Shown here piece by piece: positions 52,416-61,482 of a stretch of DNA of 64,000 nt. Each line of letters starts with the position of its first letter. Position 1 is the first letter of the stretch. Origin of the DNA: Nocardia cerradoensis NBRC 101014 (GTDB lineage Bacteria; Actinomycetota; Actinomycetes; Mycobacteriales; Mycobacteriaceae). Position numbers and translations under genes: made by a program. The stretch is taken from contig NZ_BAFW01000388.1 in NCBI RefSeq assembly GCF_000308535.1, positions 62,001-126,000 on the forward strand. Direction: 5' to 3'. The notes below the pieces were generated by a model that had not been told where the DNA came from, made no database searches, and saw only the letters and a list, made by a program, of their open reading frames with translations.

Positions 52416-52913
52416 CTACCCCCGGTCGTGCCCCGCGGTCGACTCGGAACCCGTTGGCGCCGAGCCGATTTCGGTGCGCATCACCACGCGGGTGCCGTCG
52501 GCGCCGGTGGTGATCTCGACGTCGCGCACCAGGGCGCGCATGATCGCCAGTCCCCGCCCGCGCACGGGATCCGGAACCTCGGCGCGGGGTTCCCAGCTGC
52601 CGTGGTCGACGATGGTCAGGTACAGGTCCGACCCGCTGATCTCCGCACGCAGCCCCACCATGCCGGCGCCCTCGCGGTAACCGTGCTCCACGGCATTCGT
52701 GCACGCCTCGTCCACCGCCAGCAACAGATCGTAGATCTGTTCCGAGCCGATTCCCCCGCGCTCGAGCCAGGCCCGCAGATCGTGGCGCACCTCGGCGATC
52801 CGGTCGGCCTGCGACAGGAAATTCGCCTCGAAGGGGGCCACCCGTAGCGGGTGCGGCTCGCGTACCGCGGGCCCTGGGGCGTGGTCGCCCGGGGGATCTG
52901 GAAATCCGCTCAT
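52416..52913 (-). CDS. RsbW-type ATP-binding anti-sigma/serine kinase
   Basis: A 165-residue protein starting at ATG 52913. The GHKL ATPase motifs are the N-box in LLAVDEACTNAVEHGY, DHGSWEP (G1) and RGRGLAIMRALVRDV (G2). Such proteins bind a sigma factor or phosphorylate an STAS antagonist. It lies 99 bases after the SigF-type gene and may be co-transcribed; the second RsbW-like protein (53800) is the more likely direct anti-sigma. Confidence 0.85.
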   Translation of the reverse strand: MSGFPDPPGDHAPGPAVREPHPLRVAPFEANFLSQADRIAEVRHDLRAWLERGGIGSEQIYDLLLAVDEACTNAVEHGYREGAGMVGLRAEISGSDLYLTIVDHGSWEPRAEVPDPVRGRGLAIMRALVRDVEITTGADGTRVVMRTEIGSAPTGSESTAGHDRG

Positions 52914-53012
52914 GTCCTCATTCCGATCGCAACCGATGATCTCCACTCGATGATCTCCTCGGCATCCGCGATACCCCCTTTCCCGCACGCCATGCGGCGC
53001 CGTTCGCCTACC

Positions 53013-53810
53013 TCAGTCGCGCAGCGCCTTCTCCCGCAGCTGTTTGAGCGTTCTGGTCAGGATCCGCGACACCTGCATTTGAGAACAGCCGAGTTCCCGC
53101 GCGATCTGCTCCTGCGTCATTCCGCCGAAGAAACGCATGGTCAGCACGTACCGCTCCTTCTCCGGCAGCGCGTCGATGAGCGGCTTCACCGTCAGAGTGT
53201 CGTCGATCGCGCCGAAGGTCGGATCCACGGCGCCCAGCGTGTCGAGGATCGCATTCCCGGAACGACTGTCGTCCTCCGAGGTCGGCGTGTCCAGCGATTG
53301 GGTCTGGTAGGCGTTGCGGGCGATCAGTGCCTGCGTCACCTCGCCCAGATCGGCGTCCATCTCCTCGGCGATCTCACGCGCCCGCGGCATCCGGCCCAGC
53401 CGTTGCGACAGCGTCTCCACGGTCGGTCCCAGCGCGGTCTGGATCTCCTTGATCCGCCGGGGCACGCGCAGCGCCCAGGTGTGATCGCGGAAGTGGCGGC
53501 GCACCTCGCCCATCACCGTGGGCACCGCGAAGGCGAGGAACGGCGACCCCTGCGTGGGATCGAACCGATCGACGGCCGCGACCAGGCCGACCCGGGCGAT
53601 CTGCAGCAGATCCTCGAAGTTCTCGCCGCGGCCGCTGAACTTGCGCGCGATGTGCTCGGCCAGCGGCAGACACCGGTTGATGATTCGCGCGCGCAGCCGG
53701 TCGTACTCCGGATCATCCTCGGGCAGGGCGGCGAGCTCGACGAACAGCGGTGCGACGTCGTCGTAACCGTCGGGGTGGCGCGTGGTGCCCGAACCGTTCT
53801 CAGTCGACAT
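53013..53810 (-). CDS. sigF: SigF/SigB-family stress sigma factor
   Basis: A 265-residue sigma factor; ATG 53810 is used, with GTG 53822 in frame upstream. Region 2 has FEDLLQIARVGLVAAVDRFDP and FLAFAVPTVMGEVRRHFRDHTWALRVPRR; region 4 has MRFFGGMTQEQIARELGCSQMQVSRILTRTLKQLRE. These match the SigF/SigB group. It overlaps the UsfX-like anti-sigma gene by 11 bases, as in the M. tuberculosis usfX-sigF pair. It drives general stress genes, perhaps including the STAS gene at 54462. Confidence 0.9.
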   Translation of the reverse strand: MSTENGSGTTRHPDGYDDVAPLFVELAALPEDDPEYDRLRARIINRCLPLAEHIARKFSGRGENFEDLLQIARVGLVAAVDRFDPTQGSPFLAFAVPTVMGEVRRHFRDHTWALRVPRRIKEIQTALGPTVETLSQRLGRMPRAREIAEEMDADLGEVTQALIARNAYQTQSLDTPTSEDDSRSGNAILDTLGAVDPTFGAIDDTLTVKPLIDALPEKERYVLTMRFFGGMTQEQIARELGCSQMQVSRILTRTLKQLREKALRD

Positions 53811-54234
53811 CGGTTCCGCCACGTGCCCAGCGGAACTCGACGACGGTCGGGTGCCCGCCCACGGATGCGTCGTAGTCCGAACTCTCGGTCTTCACCCACT
53901 GGGTCAGCGTCGAGACGATATGCCAGCCGAAACTGTTGGTGTCCGGGCCGCCGGCGGTCGTGGTGACGGCGGCTACTCGCACGTCCATGGTGGTATCGGT
54001 CGCACTGAATGTGCAATCGATCACCGATTCGGGGGCGGCGTCCACGATGAGCGCGCTGACCACCTCGTCGACGGCCAGACGGATATCGGTGGCCTCGTCG
54101 ATACCGAAATCGGCGACCAGAGCGACGGTTTCGGTCAATGCCCGGACCATCATCAATTGCGCCGCATCGGCCGGTACCTGGAATCCGACCGCAGTGGTCC
54201 CCGCGTCCGGGGACACTTTCTCGACCATGCCCAT
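53800..54234 (-). CDS. UsfX/RsbW-like anti-sigma factor
   Basis: A 144-residue protein starting at ATG 54234 behind GGGAG. The ATPase core is weak but visible: DIRLAVDEVVSALIVDA (N-box with Ser/Ala at usual Asn) and NSFGWHIVSTLTQWV. These follow UsfX of M. tuberculosis (ADLRLAVDEVC; FSWHVLTALAD). Loss of the canonical Asn suggests limited kinase activity, as is discussed for UsfX-type proteins. It is coupled to sigF, its likely target. Confidence 0.8.
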   Translation of the reverse strand: MGMVEKVSPDAGTTAVGFQVPADAAQLMMVRALTETVALVADFGIDEATDIRLAVDEVVSALIVDAAPESVIDCTFSATDTTMDVRVAAVTTTAGGPDTNSFGWHIVSTLTQWVKTESSDYDASVGGHPTVVEFRWARGGTDVD

Positions 54235-54322
54235 TCGTTGCTCCCAAATATCGTGCCGCGAAACGATTTCACAGCGTACGCGAGCGCCCGCCCGGCGCCC
54301 TCCGATCGCGGTGAAGGCCCAC

Positions 54323-54347
54323 GTTCGGATCCCGCCGAAACGGGTAT
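54323..54347 (+). promoter_or_regulatory. SigF-like promoter
   Basis: GTTC (54323-54326), 15 bases, GGGTAT (54342-54347) resembles the SigF promoter consensus GTTT-N15-17-GGGTA with one change in the -35. It is 115 bases upstream of the STAS gene, suggesting a feedback loop. The rest of 54235-54461 shows no gene. Confidence 0.5.
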
Positions 54348-54461
54348 GTTGGTCAGCGGCGAATCGTCGCCACGCCGCGGACAGCGGCGCAGATCCGAAT
54401 ACGCCGGAGGTATCGAAGTGGCGAAATGCGGTACGAATCGCCTCGCGCTGGAGACGGCCCG

Positions 54462-54830
54462 ATGAGCGGCGAACGGGTGTCACCGCTGCTGCGCACCGAG
54501 CAGCGCACGGAAGGTTCGGCCGTGGTCGTGACCGTGGCCGGTGAGGTGGACATGAACTCCGCGCCGGAGCTGCAATCGGCCCTCGACCGGGCCCTGCAGG
54601 GCGCGCCCACCACCGTGGTGCTGGATATGACCGAGGTCGGATTCCTCGGGTCGGCCGGGCTGAGCGTGCTGCTGGCCACCTCCCAGTCCACCGCGACGGG
54701 AGGCCTGCGGGTGGTCGCGTCGCCCGCGGTGCGGCGCCCGATCGAGGTGACCGCGCTGGACGCGTTGCTGCGTCTGTTCCCGACCGTCGCGGACGCGCTG
54801 GCCGCGCCGGAGCAGACCACCTCGGCCTGA
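54462..54830 (+). CDS. STAS-domain anti-anti-sigma factor (RsbV-like)
   Basis: A 122-residue protein; the start at ATG 54462 is the best guess, and ATG 54426 is possible. The STAS fold is clear: VVVTVAGEVDMNSAPELQSALDRAL, VVLDMTEVGFLGSAGLSVLL (phosphorylatable Ser in LGSAGL) and a C-terminal helix. It should bind an RsbW-type protein and release the sigma factor when dephosphorylated by the PP2C encoded at 56920. It has a SigF-like promoter. Confidence 0.9.
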   Translation: MSGERVSPLLRTEQRTEGSAVVVTVAGEVDMNSAPELQSALDRALQGAPTTVVLDMTEVGFLGSAGLSVLLATSQSTATGGLRVVASPAVRRPIEVTALDALLRLFPTVADALAAPEQTTSA

Positions 54831-54866
54831 TCCGGCGCCCGCCCGGCGCGTTCATCGCCGCCGGGT

Positions 54867-55313
54867 TCATCGCTGTCGTGGCAACCGGACGACCTGAACG
54901 AAGAATTCGTCGATGTGCTTGATCGCGGCGATGAATTGATCCAGGTCGACCGGTTTGGTCACATAGGCGTTCGCGTGCAGCCGATAACTGCGCAGAATGT
55001 CCTCTTCGGCCGCCGACGTGGTGAGCACCACCACCGGAATATGGCTGAGATCCGGGTCGGATTTGATCTTTTCCAGAACCTGGCGGCCGTCGTATTTCGG
55101 CAGGTTCAGATCGAGCAGAATCAGATCGGGCCGCGGCGCCTGCGCGAATTCCCCCTGCCGGTAGAGGAAGTCGAGCGCCTCCTGACCGTCGCGGGCGACG
55201 TGCAGCGTATTGCCGATCTTGTTGTCCTCGAACGCCTCCCGGGTCATCAGCTCGTCGCCGGGGTCGTCCTCCACGAGCAGGATGTCGATGGGCTGGCTCA
55301 CCGGTACGGTCAT
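54867..55313 (-). CDS. Single-domain response regulator (Rcp1-like)
   Basis: A 148-residue receiver starting at ATG 55313, overlapping the kinase stop as ATGA. Acidic pocket in LLVEDDPGD, phosphorylation Asp68 in LILLDLNLPKYDG, Thr in VVLTTS and Lys120 in VTKPVD. It has no output domain. Rcp1-like receivers pair with phytochrome-type kinases. As the last gene of the PP2C-kinase-receiver unit, it may feed back on the phosphatase. Confidence 0.9.
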   Translation of the reverse strand: MTVPVSQPIDILLVEDDPGDELMTREAFEDNKIGNTLHVARDGQEALDFLYRQGEFAQAPRPDLILLDLNLPKYDGRQVLEKIKSDPDLSHIPVVVLTTSAAEEDILRSYRLHANAYVTKPVDLDQFIAAIKHIDEFFVQVVRLPRQR

Positions 55314-56923
55314 GCGTCGGCTCCTTCGGATACGGGTTCGATCAGCGTGGGGGCGACGGCCTCGGTCGCCAGGGTGAAGCGGAACCGGGCGCCGCCGGTG
55401 TACTCGGTGTCGATCCACAGGTCCCCGCCGTGGTACTCGACGATCTTCTTGCACAGCGCCAAGCCGATCCCGGTGCCGCCGTAGTCCTCCCGGTTGTGCA
55501 GGCGCTGGAAGATCACGAAGACCTTGTCCGCGAACTCCGGCGCGATGCCGATCCCGTTGTCGGACACCGAGAATCGCCACTCGTCCGGTTCGTCGCCCGG
55601 CTCGCACTCGATGCGCACCACCGGCGCGGTGCCGGGGCTGCGGAATTTCACGGCATTGCCGATGAGGTTCTGCCACAGCATCGTCAGCAGCGTCGGCTGG
55701 CCCGCGACGTCGGGCAGCTGCTCGGGACGCTCGATCACCGCGCCGGAATCCTCGATCGCGCCGGACAGGTTGTCCAACGCCGAATTCAGGGCGGCGTCCA
55801 GTGCCACCATCTCGTTGCCCTCGATCACCCGGCCCACGCGCGAGAAGGTCAGCAGATCGTTGATCAGCCGCTGCATCCGCTTGGCGCCGTCGACGGCATA
55901 GTCGATGTACTGTTTGGCCCGCTCGTCGAGCTGATCGCCATAGCGTTTCTCCAGCAGCTGGCAGAACGCGGCGACCTTGCGCAGCGGCTCCTGCAGGTCG
56001 TGGGAAGCGACGTAGGCGAACTGTTCCAGTTCGGCGTTCGAGCGGCGCAGCTGCACCGTCTGGCGATCCAGATCGTCGGCCTGGCGCGCGAGCAGGTCCT
56101 CCTGTGCACGCGAGGACCCCAGTTCGGAGACGATGCGCACACGCATCTCCTCGACCGCCTCGGCGACGGTCGCCAGGTCGGCCGGTCCGTGCGCCTCGAT
56201 GTGATGGTCGAATTCACCGGCCGAAACCCGGCGGGACGCTTCGGTGAGCTCGTCGAGCGGCCGGGCGACCAGCCGCCGGATCAGCACGGTCAGCGCCAGG
56301 CCGGTGAGCAGGATGAGGACCACCACCGCGATCAGCACACCGTCGCGCAGGGTACGCGCGTTGTCGAGGTCGTGGCGGTCCTGGGCGATCGCGGCCGCCG
56401 AGTCCGCGTTCTGCGTGGCGAACTTCGTGCGGATCTCGTCGAACAGGGCCTTGCCCCGCGTGACCATGGCGGCGGATTCGGCCGGCGACACCTTGCCCGC
56501 CGCCGCGATCATCGGCTGCACGTATTCGGTGCGCCAGCGCTGAGCGGCGGCCTCGACGGCATCCAGATCGCCGAGCAGCGTGGTGTGGCCGGCGGCCACC
56601 TCACGCAAGCGCCCCGCGGCGGCGGCCTCGTCGGTGACGCCCTTGTTGTAGGGCTGCAGGAACTGCTCGTCGGCCGAGATGGCGTAGCCGCGCAGGCCGG
56701 TTTCCTGGTTGATCAGGGCGGCCTGGAGCCGATAGGCCTCGGTCGCGGCGGGCTGGGCACGATCGAGCAGCCGGTCTTCGATGGAGTCGGTGCGGGAGAT
56801 CATTTGCGCGGCGGCGATCGCACCGGCGATCACCACCACGAGCATCAGAGCGAGGACCAGCTGAAACCACGTCTGTGCGGTGAGCCGGCCGACGATCCCC
56901 TCGCGGTGTCGGACGTCGTTCAC
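55310..56923 (-). CDS. Sensor histidine kinase with CHASE3 and HAMP domains
   Basis: A 537-residue kinase starting at GTG 56923, overlapping the phosphatase stop as GTGA. Two transmembrane helices (about 20-40 and 195-216) flank an external CHASE3-type helical domain (INQETGLRGYAISADEQFLQPYNKG). Then come HAMP (about 217-270), a coiled coil, HisKA with His308 in YVASHDLQEPLRKV, N-box WQNLIGNAVKF (418-428), G1 DNGIGI (455-460) and G2 YGGTGIGLAL (481-490). The kinase type is that of bacteriophytochrome-like sensors. The signal is unknown. Confidence 0.9.
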   Translation of the reverse strand: MNDVRHREGIVGRLTAQTWFQLVLALMLVVVIAGAIAAAQMISRTDSIEDRLLDRAQPAATEAYRLQAALINQETGLRGYAISADEQFLQPYNKGVTDEAAAAGRLREVAAGHTTLLGDLDAVEAAAQRWRTEYVQPMIAAAGKVSPAESAAMVTRGKALFDEIRTKFATQNADSAAAIAQDRHDLDNARTLRDGVLIAVVVLILLTGLALTVLIRRLVARPLDELTEASRRVSAGEFDHHIEAHGPADLATVAEAVEEMRVRIVSELGSSRAQEDLLARQADDLDRQTVQLRRSNAELEQFAYVASHDLQEPLRKVAAFCQLLEKRYGDQLDERAKQYIDYAVDGAKRMQRLINDLLTFSRVGRVIEGNEMVALDAALNSALDNLSGAIEDSGAVIERPEQLPDVAGQPTLLTMLWQNLIGNAVKFRSPGTAPVVRIECEPGDEPDEWRFSVSDNGIGIAPEFADKVFVIFQRLHNREDYGGTGIGLALCKKIVEYHGGDLWIDTEYTGGARFRFTLATEAVAPTLIEPVSEGADA

Positions 56924-58371
56924 CGGGTCCGCTCACCCCCGTGCCAGCGCAGATAGACGATCGCCAGATCGTCGTCGAGTCCTCCGGCCGGGGCGGCCGC
57001 GGATTCCACCTGACCCAGCAATTCGTCGAGATAGCGTGCGGGCTGGTCGACCGACACGCCCTTCGCCATCGCCAGCAGGCCGTCCTCACCGAGCCAGTCA
57101 CCCGTGCCGGTGCGCACCTCGAACAGGCCGTCGGTGAACAGCACCAACCCGGTACCGGCGGGCACGGTCACCTCGGTGACCGGCCAGTCCGCGCGGCCCG
57201 GCATGAAGCCCAGGGCCGGTCCGCCCGGCACCTCCAGCCATTCGGTACCGGTCGGCGAGTGGACGAGCATGCCGGGGTGACCGGCCCGGATCACCTCGAC
57301 GGCGCCTCGGCCGGGCGGTGCGTAGAGCGTGGTGAGCGTGGCGAACGTCTGGGGGCCGGTGCGCTCGGCGACCAGCACCTCCTCCAGCAGTTGCAGCTGA
57401 CGTGGTCCGGTGATGCCGCTGAATACCAGTGTGCGCCAGGCCAATCGCAGGCCCACGCCGATCGCGGCCTCGTCCGGGCCGTGGCCGGCCACATCGCCGA
57501 TCAGCGCGTGCACCGTGCCGTCCTCCTCCTGGACGACGTCGTAGAAATCGCCGCCGAGCAGCGAATGCGCGCGACCGGGGCGATACCGCGAGACCACATC
57601 GACGATCGGCGTACCGCGCAGCAGCGGCTTGGGGAGCAGCCCGCGTTCCAGGCGCGCGTTCTCCTGGGCGCGCATGGTGCTCGCGCGCAACGCGGCGGTG
57701 GTGCGCTCGGCCTGTTTGCGCTGGATCGCGTAGCGCACGGCCCGGCCGAACCATTCCGGCTCGACCCGGCCCTTCACCAGATAGTCCTGCGCACCGGCCG
57801 CCATCGCGGCCAGTCCGGTCTGTTCCTCGTCCAGGCCGGTCATCACCACGACCGCGACCTGATCGGTGTATTCCCGCAGTTGGGCGAGCGCGTCCAAGCC
57901 GTGGGAGTCGGGCAGGTTCAGATCGAGCAGCACACAGTCGGGCAGGCCCGCGGCCAGCCACGCACCCGCTTCGGCGAGTGAGCGCACATGTTCCAGGCGC
58001 ACGCCGGGGGCACCGTCGGCGACGAGTTCCTCGACCAGCAGGGCATCACCGGGGTCGTCCTCGACGAGCAGAATCGTCTGCCCGAGCGGCGACGAGGTGC
58101 CCAGCGGCGTGACACCGTCGAGGGGTGGCCGCACGGTGGAGCCGCGGTTCTCGTCTCGAACGGACGCGGAATTCGGACCCTCGGACGAGTGGCCCGCGGA
58201 ACGGCTGGATACATCGCGAAACCGCGGGGTCTGTTCCGTCACCGCGACCGTGCGGGGGCGCGGATCGCCGTCGATGCGACGAATGCGCACGGTGTCGGCC
58301 CGCAGCGCACCGGCTGCATCGGACCGCGACGAGGGAACAGCAACCGTGCCTGGGACGGCACGCTTCGACAA
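56920..58371 (-). CDS. Receiver-PP2C phosphatase (RsbU-like)
   Basis: A 483-residue protein starting at TTG 58371, 5 bases after GGAGG. The first 95 residues are disordered and charged. A receiver follows (ILLVEDDPGD, Asp150 in CVLLDLNLPDSHG, Lys200 in DYLVKG), then a coiled linker and a SpoIIE-type PP2C domain with LLGGDFYDVV, LIGDVAGHGPDEAA and GGLDDDLAIVYLR metal-binding aspartates. It should dephosphorylate the STAS antagonist after phosphorylation by the coupled kinase, so switching on the SigF-type sigma. Confidence 0.9.
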   Translation of the reverse strand: MSKRAVPGTVAVPSSRSDAAGALRADTVRIRRIDGDPRPRTVAVTEQTPRFRDVSSRSAGHSSEGPNSASVRDENRGSTVRPPLDGVTPLGTSSPLGQTILLVEDDPGDALLVEELVADGAPGVRLEHVRSLAEAGAWLAAGLPDCVLLDLNLPDSHGLDALAQLREYTDQVAVVVMTGLDEEQTGLAAMAAGAQDYLVKGRVEPEWFGRAVRYAIQRKQAERTTAALRASTMRAQENARLERGLLPKPLLRGTPIVDVVSRYRPGRAHSLLGGDFYDVVQEEDGTVHALIGDVAGHGPDEAAIGVGLRLAWRTLVFSGITGPRQLQLLEEVLVAERTGPQTFATLTTLYAPPGRGAVEVIRAGHPGMLVHSPTGTEWLEVPGGPALGFMPGRADWPVTEVTVPAGTGLVLFTDGLFEVRTGTGDWLGEDGLLAMAKGVSVDQPARYLDELLGQVESAAAPAGGLDDDLAIVYLRWHGGERTR

Positions 58372-58506
58372 TGCTGCCTCCGATCAACGAAGTGGCGGCC
58401 CGAGCGCACGCCGACTTGCTCAGCGGCCCGTTTTTCGACCGTGAGGCTTGCCGATCCTATCGGACCCCGGCCGAACACGCTGCGCGCACCGGGAGGCAGG
58501 CCACGA

Positions 58507-58773
58507 TCAGGACGTCGCGTCGGCACCGGCACGAGGCCGGAGAAGAGGCTGATGTACAACGGTTTTCGCTACGAGAGGCGCCGCCTCGCGCAGGGCGGCA
58601 GCGGTGCGCCGAAGGCGCAATTTCGCCGTCCACACCGCGACCACCGCCGCATGCACCGCGATGACGATCAGTGATACCGAGCCGATCACCATGAGCAACG
58701 CAACCACGACTGTCCCGGTCCTCTCGAGTTGGATGTCCTGCGTACCGACACAAAGATGCCCCGAAACCCTCAT
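58507..58773 (-). CDS. Small putative membrane protein
   Basis: About 88 residues if it starts at ATG 58773; no clear ribosome site lies there, though AGAGGA occurs further in, before GTVVVALL. One transmembrane helix (TVVVALLMVIGSVSLIVIAVHAAVVAVW) is followed by a basic, Arg/Ala-rich tail. It lies upstream of the PP2C gene on the same strand. Function unknown; the gene call is tentative. Confidence 0.4.
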   Translation of the reverse strand: MRVSGHLCVGTQDIQLERTGTVVVALLMVIGSVSLIVIAVHAAVVAVWTAKLRLRRTAAALREAAPLVAKTVVHQPLLRPRAGADATS

Positions 58774-58852
58774 ACCAAACAGATAACGCGCGCGGGGCAC
58801 GTCACATCCCGTCCGACCTGGTGTAACAACCGACCGCAACACGGCGGATACT

Positions 58853-59542
58853 GTGAAGGTGAGTACGGAACAGTCGCCGCGCATCGCGCCGCTCGACCCC
58901 TTGACGAGCGTGCTCGGCACACAACCTTGCGATCATGTCGGCTGGTTCCGATTCTGGTTCGCCGATCAACGCTGGGAATGGTCGGACGAAGCGGCGCAGA
59001 TGTACGGGTATCCGAGCGCCGACACCGAGCCCACCACCGAACTGCTGATGTCGCACAAACACCCGGACGACCGGGAGGAACTGGCGGCCAGCATCGCGGT
59101 CTCGGTGAAAACCGGCGAGCCGATCTGCGGTCAGCACCGCATCGTCGACACCGGCGGCGAGACCCACGAGATCATCGTCGTCGGCGAACAGCTCACCGAC
59201 GACGACGGCACGGTGGTCGGGGCCAGCGGATATTTCGTCGACGTCACCGAGACCATCGCCGGGGAGCGCAACGACGCGCTCTCGGAGGTGCTGCCCGAGG
59301 TGATCGAGTCGCGCGCGGTGATCGAACAGGCCAAGGGTGCGCTGACGCTGGCCTACGGCATCAGCCCCGAACAGGCGTTCCGGGTGCTGAGCTGGCGTTC
59401 CCAGGAGACCAACACCAAGCTGCGGGAACTGGCCGCGCAGTTCGTGCACGAGTTCCGCCGGCTCAACGGCGAGAACACCGCCCTGCGCAGTCGCGTCGAC
59501 CACATCGTGCTGACCGCCCACCGCCTCATCCCGCACGACTGA
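58853..59542 (+). CDS. PAS-ANTAR regulator
   Basis: A 229-residue protein from GTG 58853 (GTG 58859 also possible). The PAS domain (about 25-145) has WEWSDEAAQMYGYPSADTEPT and ASGYFVDVTE. The ANTAR domain (about 160-220) has VIEQAKGALTLAYGISPEQAFRVLSWRSQETNTKLRELA, the RNA-binding helices used for transcription antitermination. PAS-ANTAR proteins are common in mycolata. It may add a post-initiation arm to the neighbouring stress circuit. Confidence 0.9.
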   Translation: MKVSTEQSPRIAPLDPLTSVLGTQPCDHVGWFRFWFADQRWEWSDEAAQMYGYPSADTEPTTELLMSHKHPDDREELAASIAVSVKTGEPICGQHRIVDTGGETHEIIVVGEQLTDDDGTVVGASGYFVDVTETIAGERNDALSEVLPEVIESRAVIEQAKGALTLAYGISPEQAFRVLSWRSQETNTKLRELAAQFVHEFRRLNGENTALRSRVDHIVLTAHRLIPHD

Positions 59543-59566
59543 GCGCCGCTCGATCTTTCGGTGCGG

Positions 59567-60589
59567 TCAGGAGGTCGCGTCGGCGACGACGATCTCGCGG
59601 GTCGGGCCGGTGCCGATGGCCGTCGCGTGGGCGTCGATGCGCACTTCGGTGCGGCCGCGGATGGCGCGGTCGCAGCGCTCGGCCAGGTCGTGGCGGTCAC
59701 TGCCCGGTTCCTCGATCGGCAGCAGGACGAGTTCGGCGACGACGCCCTTGGCGCGCAGAACACGGCGGGCCGAGTCGAGGAAGGTGTCCACGCCGACGAA
59801 GCCGGGGACCGTCGACGTCTCGCCGGTGTGGTCCAGATAGCGCAGCCGGATCGGCTGTACCGGCGTGGCGGTGTCGACCGCGGCCTGGAACAGGGCGGGG
59901 CGCAGCCGGCCGTGGGCCCGGCCACACCAGGTGGTGCCCTCGGGGAACATGGCGACTCGCTCCCCCGCCGCCAGCCGCGCCGACATCGCCGCGATCACCT
60001 CGGGCAACTGCCGCAACCGCTCCCGATCGATCGGGATCACGCGCATGAGCCGGGCCAGCTGCCCCAGCACGGGCCACGACACCAGATCACCGCGGGCCAC
60101 GAAACCCATCGGCGAGACCGCCGCCAACGCCAGCACATCGGCCCATCCGACGTGCCCGGCCACCACCAGCAGGCCGTGACCGGAATCCGCCGCGGCGCCG
60201 TCACCTTCACAGGGGCGGGTGTCGACTGCCGCGCCCTGTGCGCCGGCACCGCGCTCGTCGACAACCCGCAATCCGATTCCGCAGCAACGCAGTGCCGCCC
60301 GCGCATACCACCGATGCAGCGCCGTCCGGCGGGCGGGCGGAGTCGCCACGTTGACCACCGGAAATGCCACCAGCAACCCCACCACGCCCAGCACCCGCAC
60401 CACACTTCGCACCGCACCCGCGGTGTCGGGTACCGCCACACAGCCGGCCCCACACGGACTCGCGGGCATCCACGCATGGACCACCGGCGCATCCGCCGCT
60501 GCCGCATCCGCCGCGGCTCGTTCGTCGAGTATCGACGTGGCAGGCTCGAGAACAGTTGCGTCGCTTCGTAAATCCGTCGTCTCGGTCAT
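59567..60589 (-). CDS. 1-acylglycerol-3-phosphate-type acyltransferase (OlsA/Rv3026c-like)
   Basis: A 340-residue protein coupled to the preceding gene by an ATGA overlap. After a hydrophilic N-terminus and a hydrophobic segment (SVVRVLGVVGLLVAFPVVNVA) the PlsC motifs appear: GHVGWAD (HxxxxD) and FPEGTTWCG, then PVQPIRLRYLD. The pair with an OlsB-like gene equals Rv3027c-Rv3026c in M. tuberculosis, and in other bacteria OlsA acylates lyso-ornithine lipid. Confidence 0.85.
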   Translation of the reverse strand: MTETTDLRSDATVLEPATSILDERAAADAAAADAPVVHAWMPASPCGAGCVAVPDTAGAVRSVVRVLGVVGLLVAFPVVNVATPPARRTALHRWYARAALRCCGIGLRVVDERGAGAQGAAVDTRPCEGDGAAADSGHGLLVVAGHVGWADVLALAAVSPMGFVARGDLVSWPVLGQLARLMRVIPIDRERLRQLPEVIAAMSARLAAGERVAMFPEGTTWCGRAHGRLRPALFQAAVDTATPVQPIRLRYLDHTGETSTVPGFVGVDTFLDSARRVLRAKGVVAELVLLPIEEPGSDRHDLAERCDRAIRGRTEVRIDAHATAIGTGPTREIVVADATS

Positions 60590-61482
60590 CGTGTTCCTCC
60601 GCCGGTATCACGGGCCCGCGCGGCATCGGTTTGCGATGCGCGGGCGTCTGTGCCTTCCGCCGCACGAGCGTCCATGGCTCCCGCGGCGCTCTGCAGGCGT
60701 TCCAGGTAGCGGGTGTTGATGGTTTCCAGGCCCAGGAGGGCGACGAAATCCGCGACGCCGAAATCCGGGTCGTGGGCCGGTTCGCCGCAGATCTCGGCGC
60801 CCAGGCGCAGGTAACCACGCAGCAGCGGGGGAAGTTTCGGCCGCGCCGGGGCGTCCAGTTCGTCGAGACCGCGGCCGTCGACCACGACCGGGCGGTAGGG
60901 ACGCACGCGGCGGGCCGGATCGCCTGCATGCTTGCTCAGCAACAGATCCCGGACCGCGGCCACGTTGGCGCCGGGCGGATCGGCGGGGGTGTCGCGCATC
61001 GGCACCGAGACGCAGCCCATCACCCAGTCGTAACCGGTGAGCTGGATGTAGTGCAGGATTCCGGCCCACATCAGCGTCAGCACCGAGCCGTTGCGATGGT
61101 CCGGAACCACGCAGGCGCGGCCCATTTCGACGATACGGCGACCCTCGGGGTCCATGGCGCTCAGATCGAATTCGGTCGCCGTGTAGTACCCGCCGGCCGC
61201 GCGCACCTTGTCCGGCGGCAGCATCCGATAGCAGCCGACGAAGTCGCCGGACGCCTCGTCGCGGACCAGCAGATGGTCGCAGTGCTCGTCGAACCGGTCG
61301 GCGTCCAGGCCGTCGGCACTGAACGGAATGTCGAATCCGGGTTCGCCGGCGAACACCCGGTAGCGCAGCCGCTGCGCCGCGCGGCGATGGTCGAGATCGG
61401 AGGACACAACCAGGGAGTACTGTGGCGCCGCCACCCCTGGGCCTGTCGTGCGGGTCGGGTTCAGCACGGACGTTGGCGTCAT
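60586..61482 (-). CDS. GNAT-type N-acyltransferase (OlsB/Rv3027c-like)
   Basis: A 298-residue protein; ATG 61482 is preferred to GTG 61569 because the domain starts soon after, but no ribosome site decides. Motifs: RRAAQRLRYRVFAGEPGFDIP, DEHCDHLLVRDEASGDFVGCYRMLPPD and EMGRACVVPDHRNGSVLTLMWAGIL, typical of OlsB-like ornithine N-acyltransferases and autoinducer-synthase folds. With the OlsA-like gene it suggests ornithine-lipid or a related aminolipid. The stretch 61483-61661 shows no gene. Confidence 0.8.
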   Translation of the reverse strand: MTPTSVLNPTRTTGPGVAAPQYSLVVSSDLDHRRAAQRLRYRVFAGEPGFDIPFSADGLDADRFDEHCDHLLVRDEASGDFVGCYRMLPPDKVRAAGGYYTATEFDLSAMDPEGRRIVEMGRACVVPDHRNGSVLTLMWAGILHYIQLTGYDWVMGCVSVPMRDTPADPPGANVAAVRDLLLSKHAGDPARRVRPYRPVVVDGRGLDELDAPARPKLPPLLRGYLRLGAEICGEPAHDPDFGVADFVALLGLETINTRYLERLQSAAGAMDARAAEGTDARASQTDAARARDTGGGTR

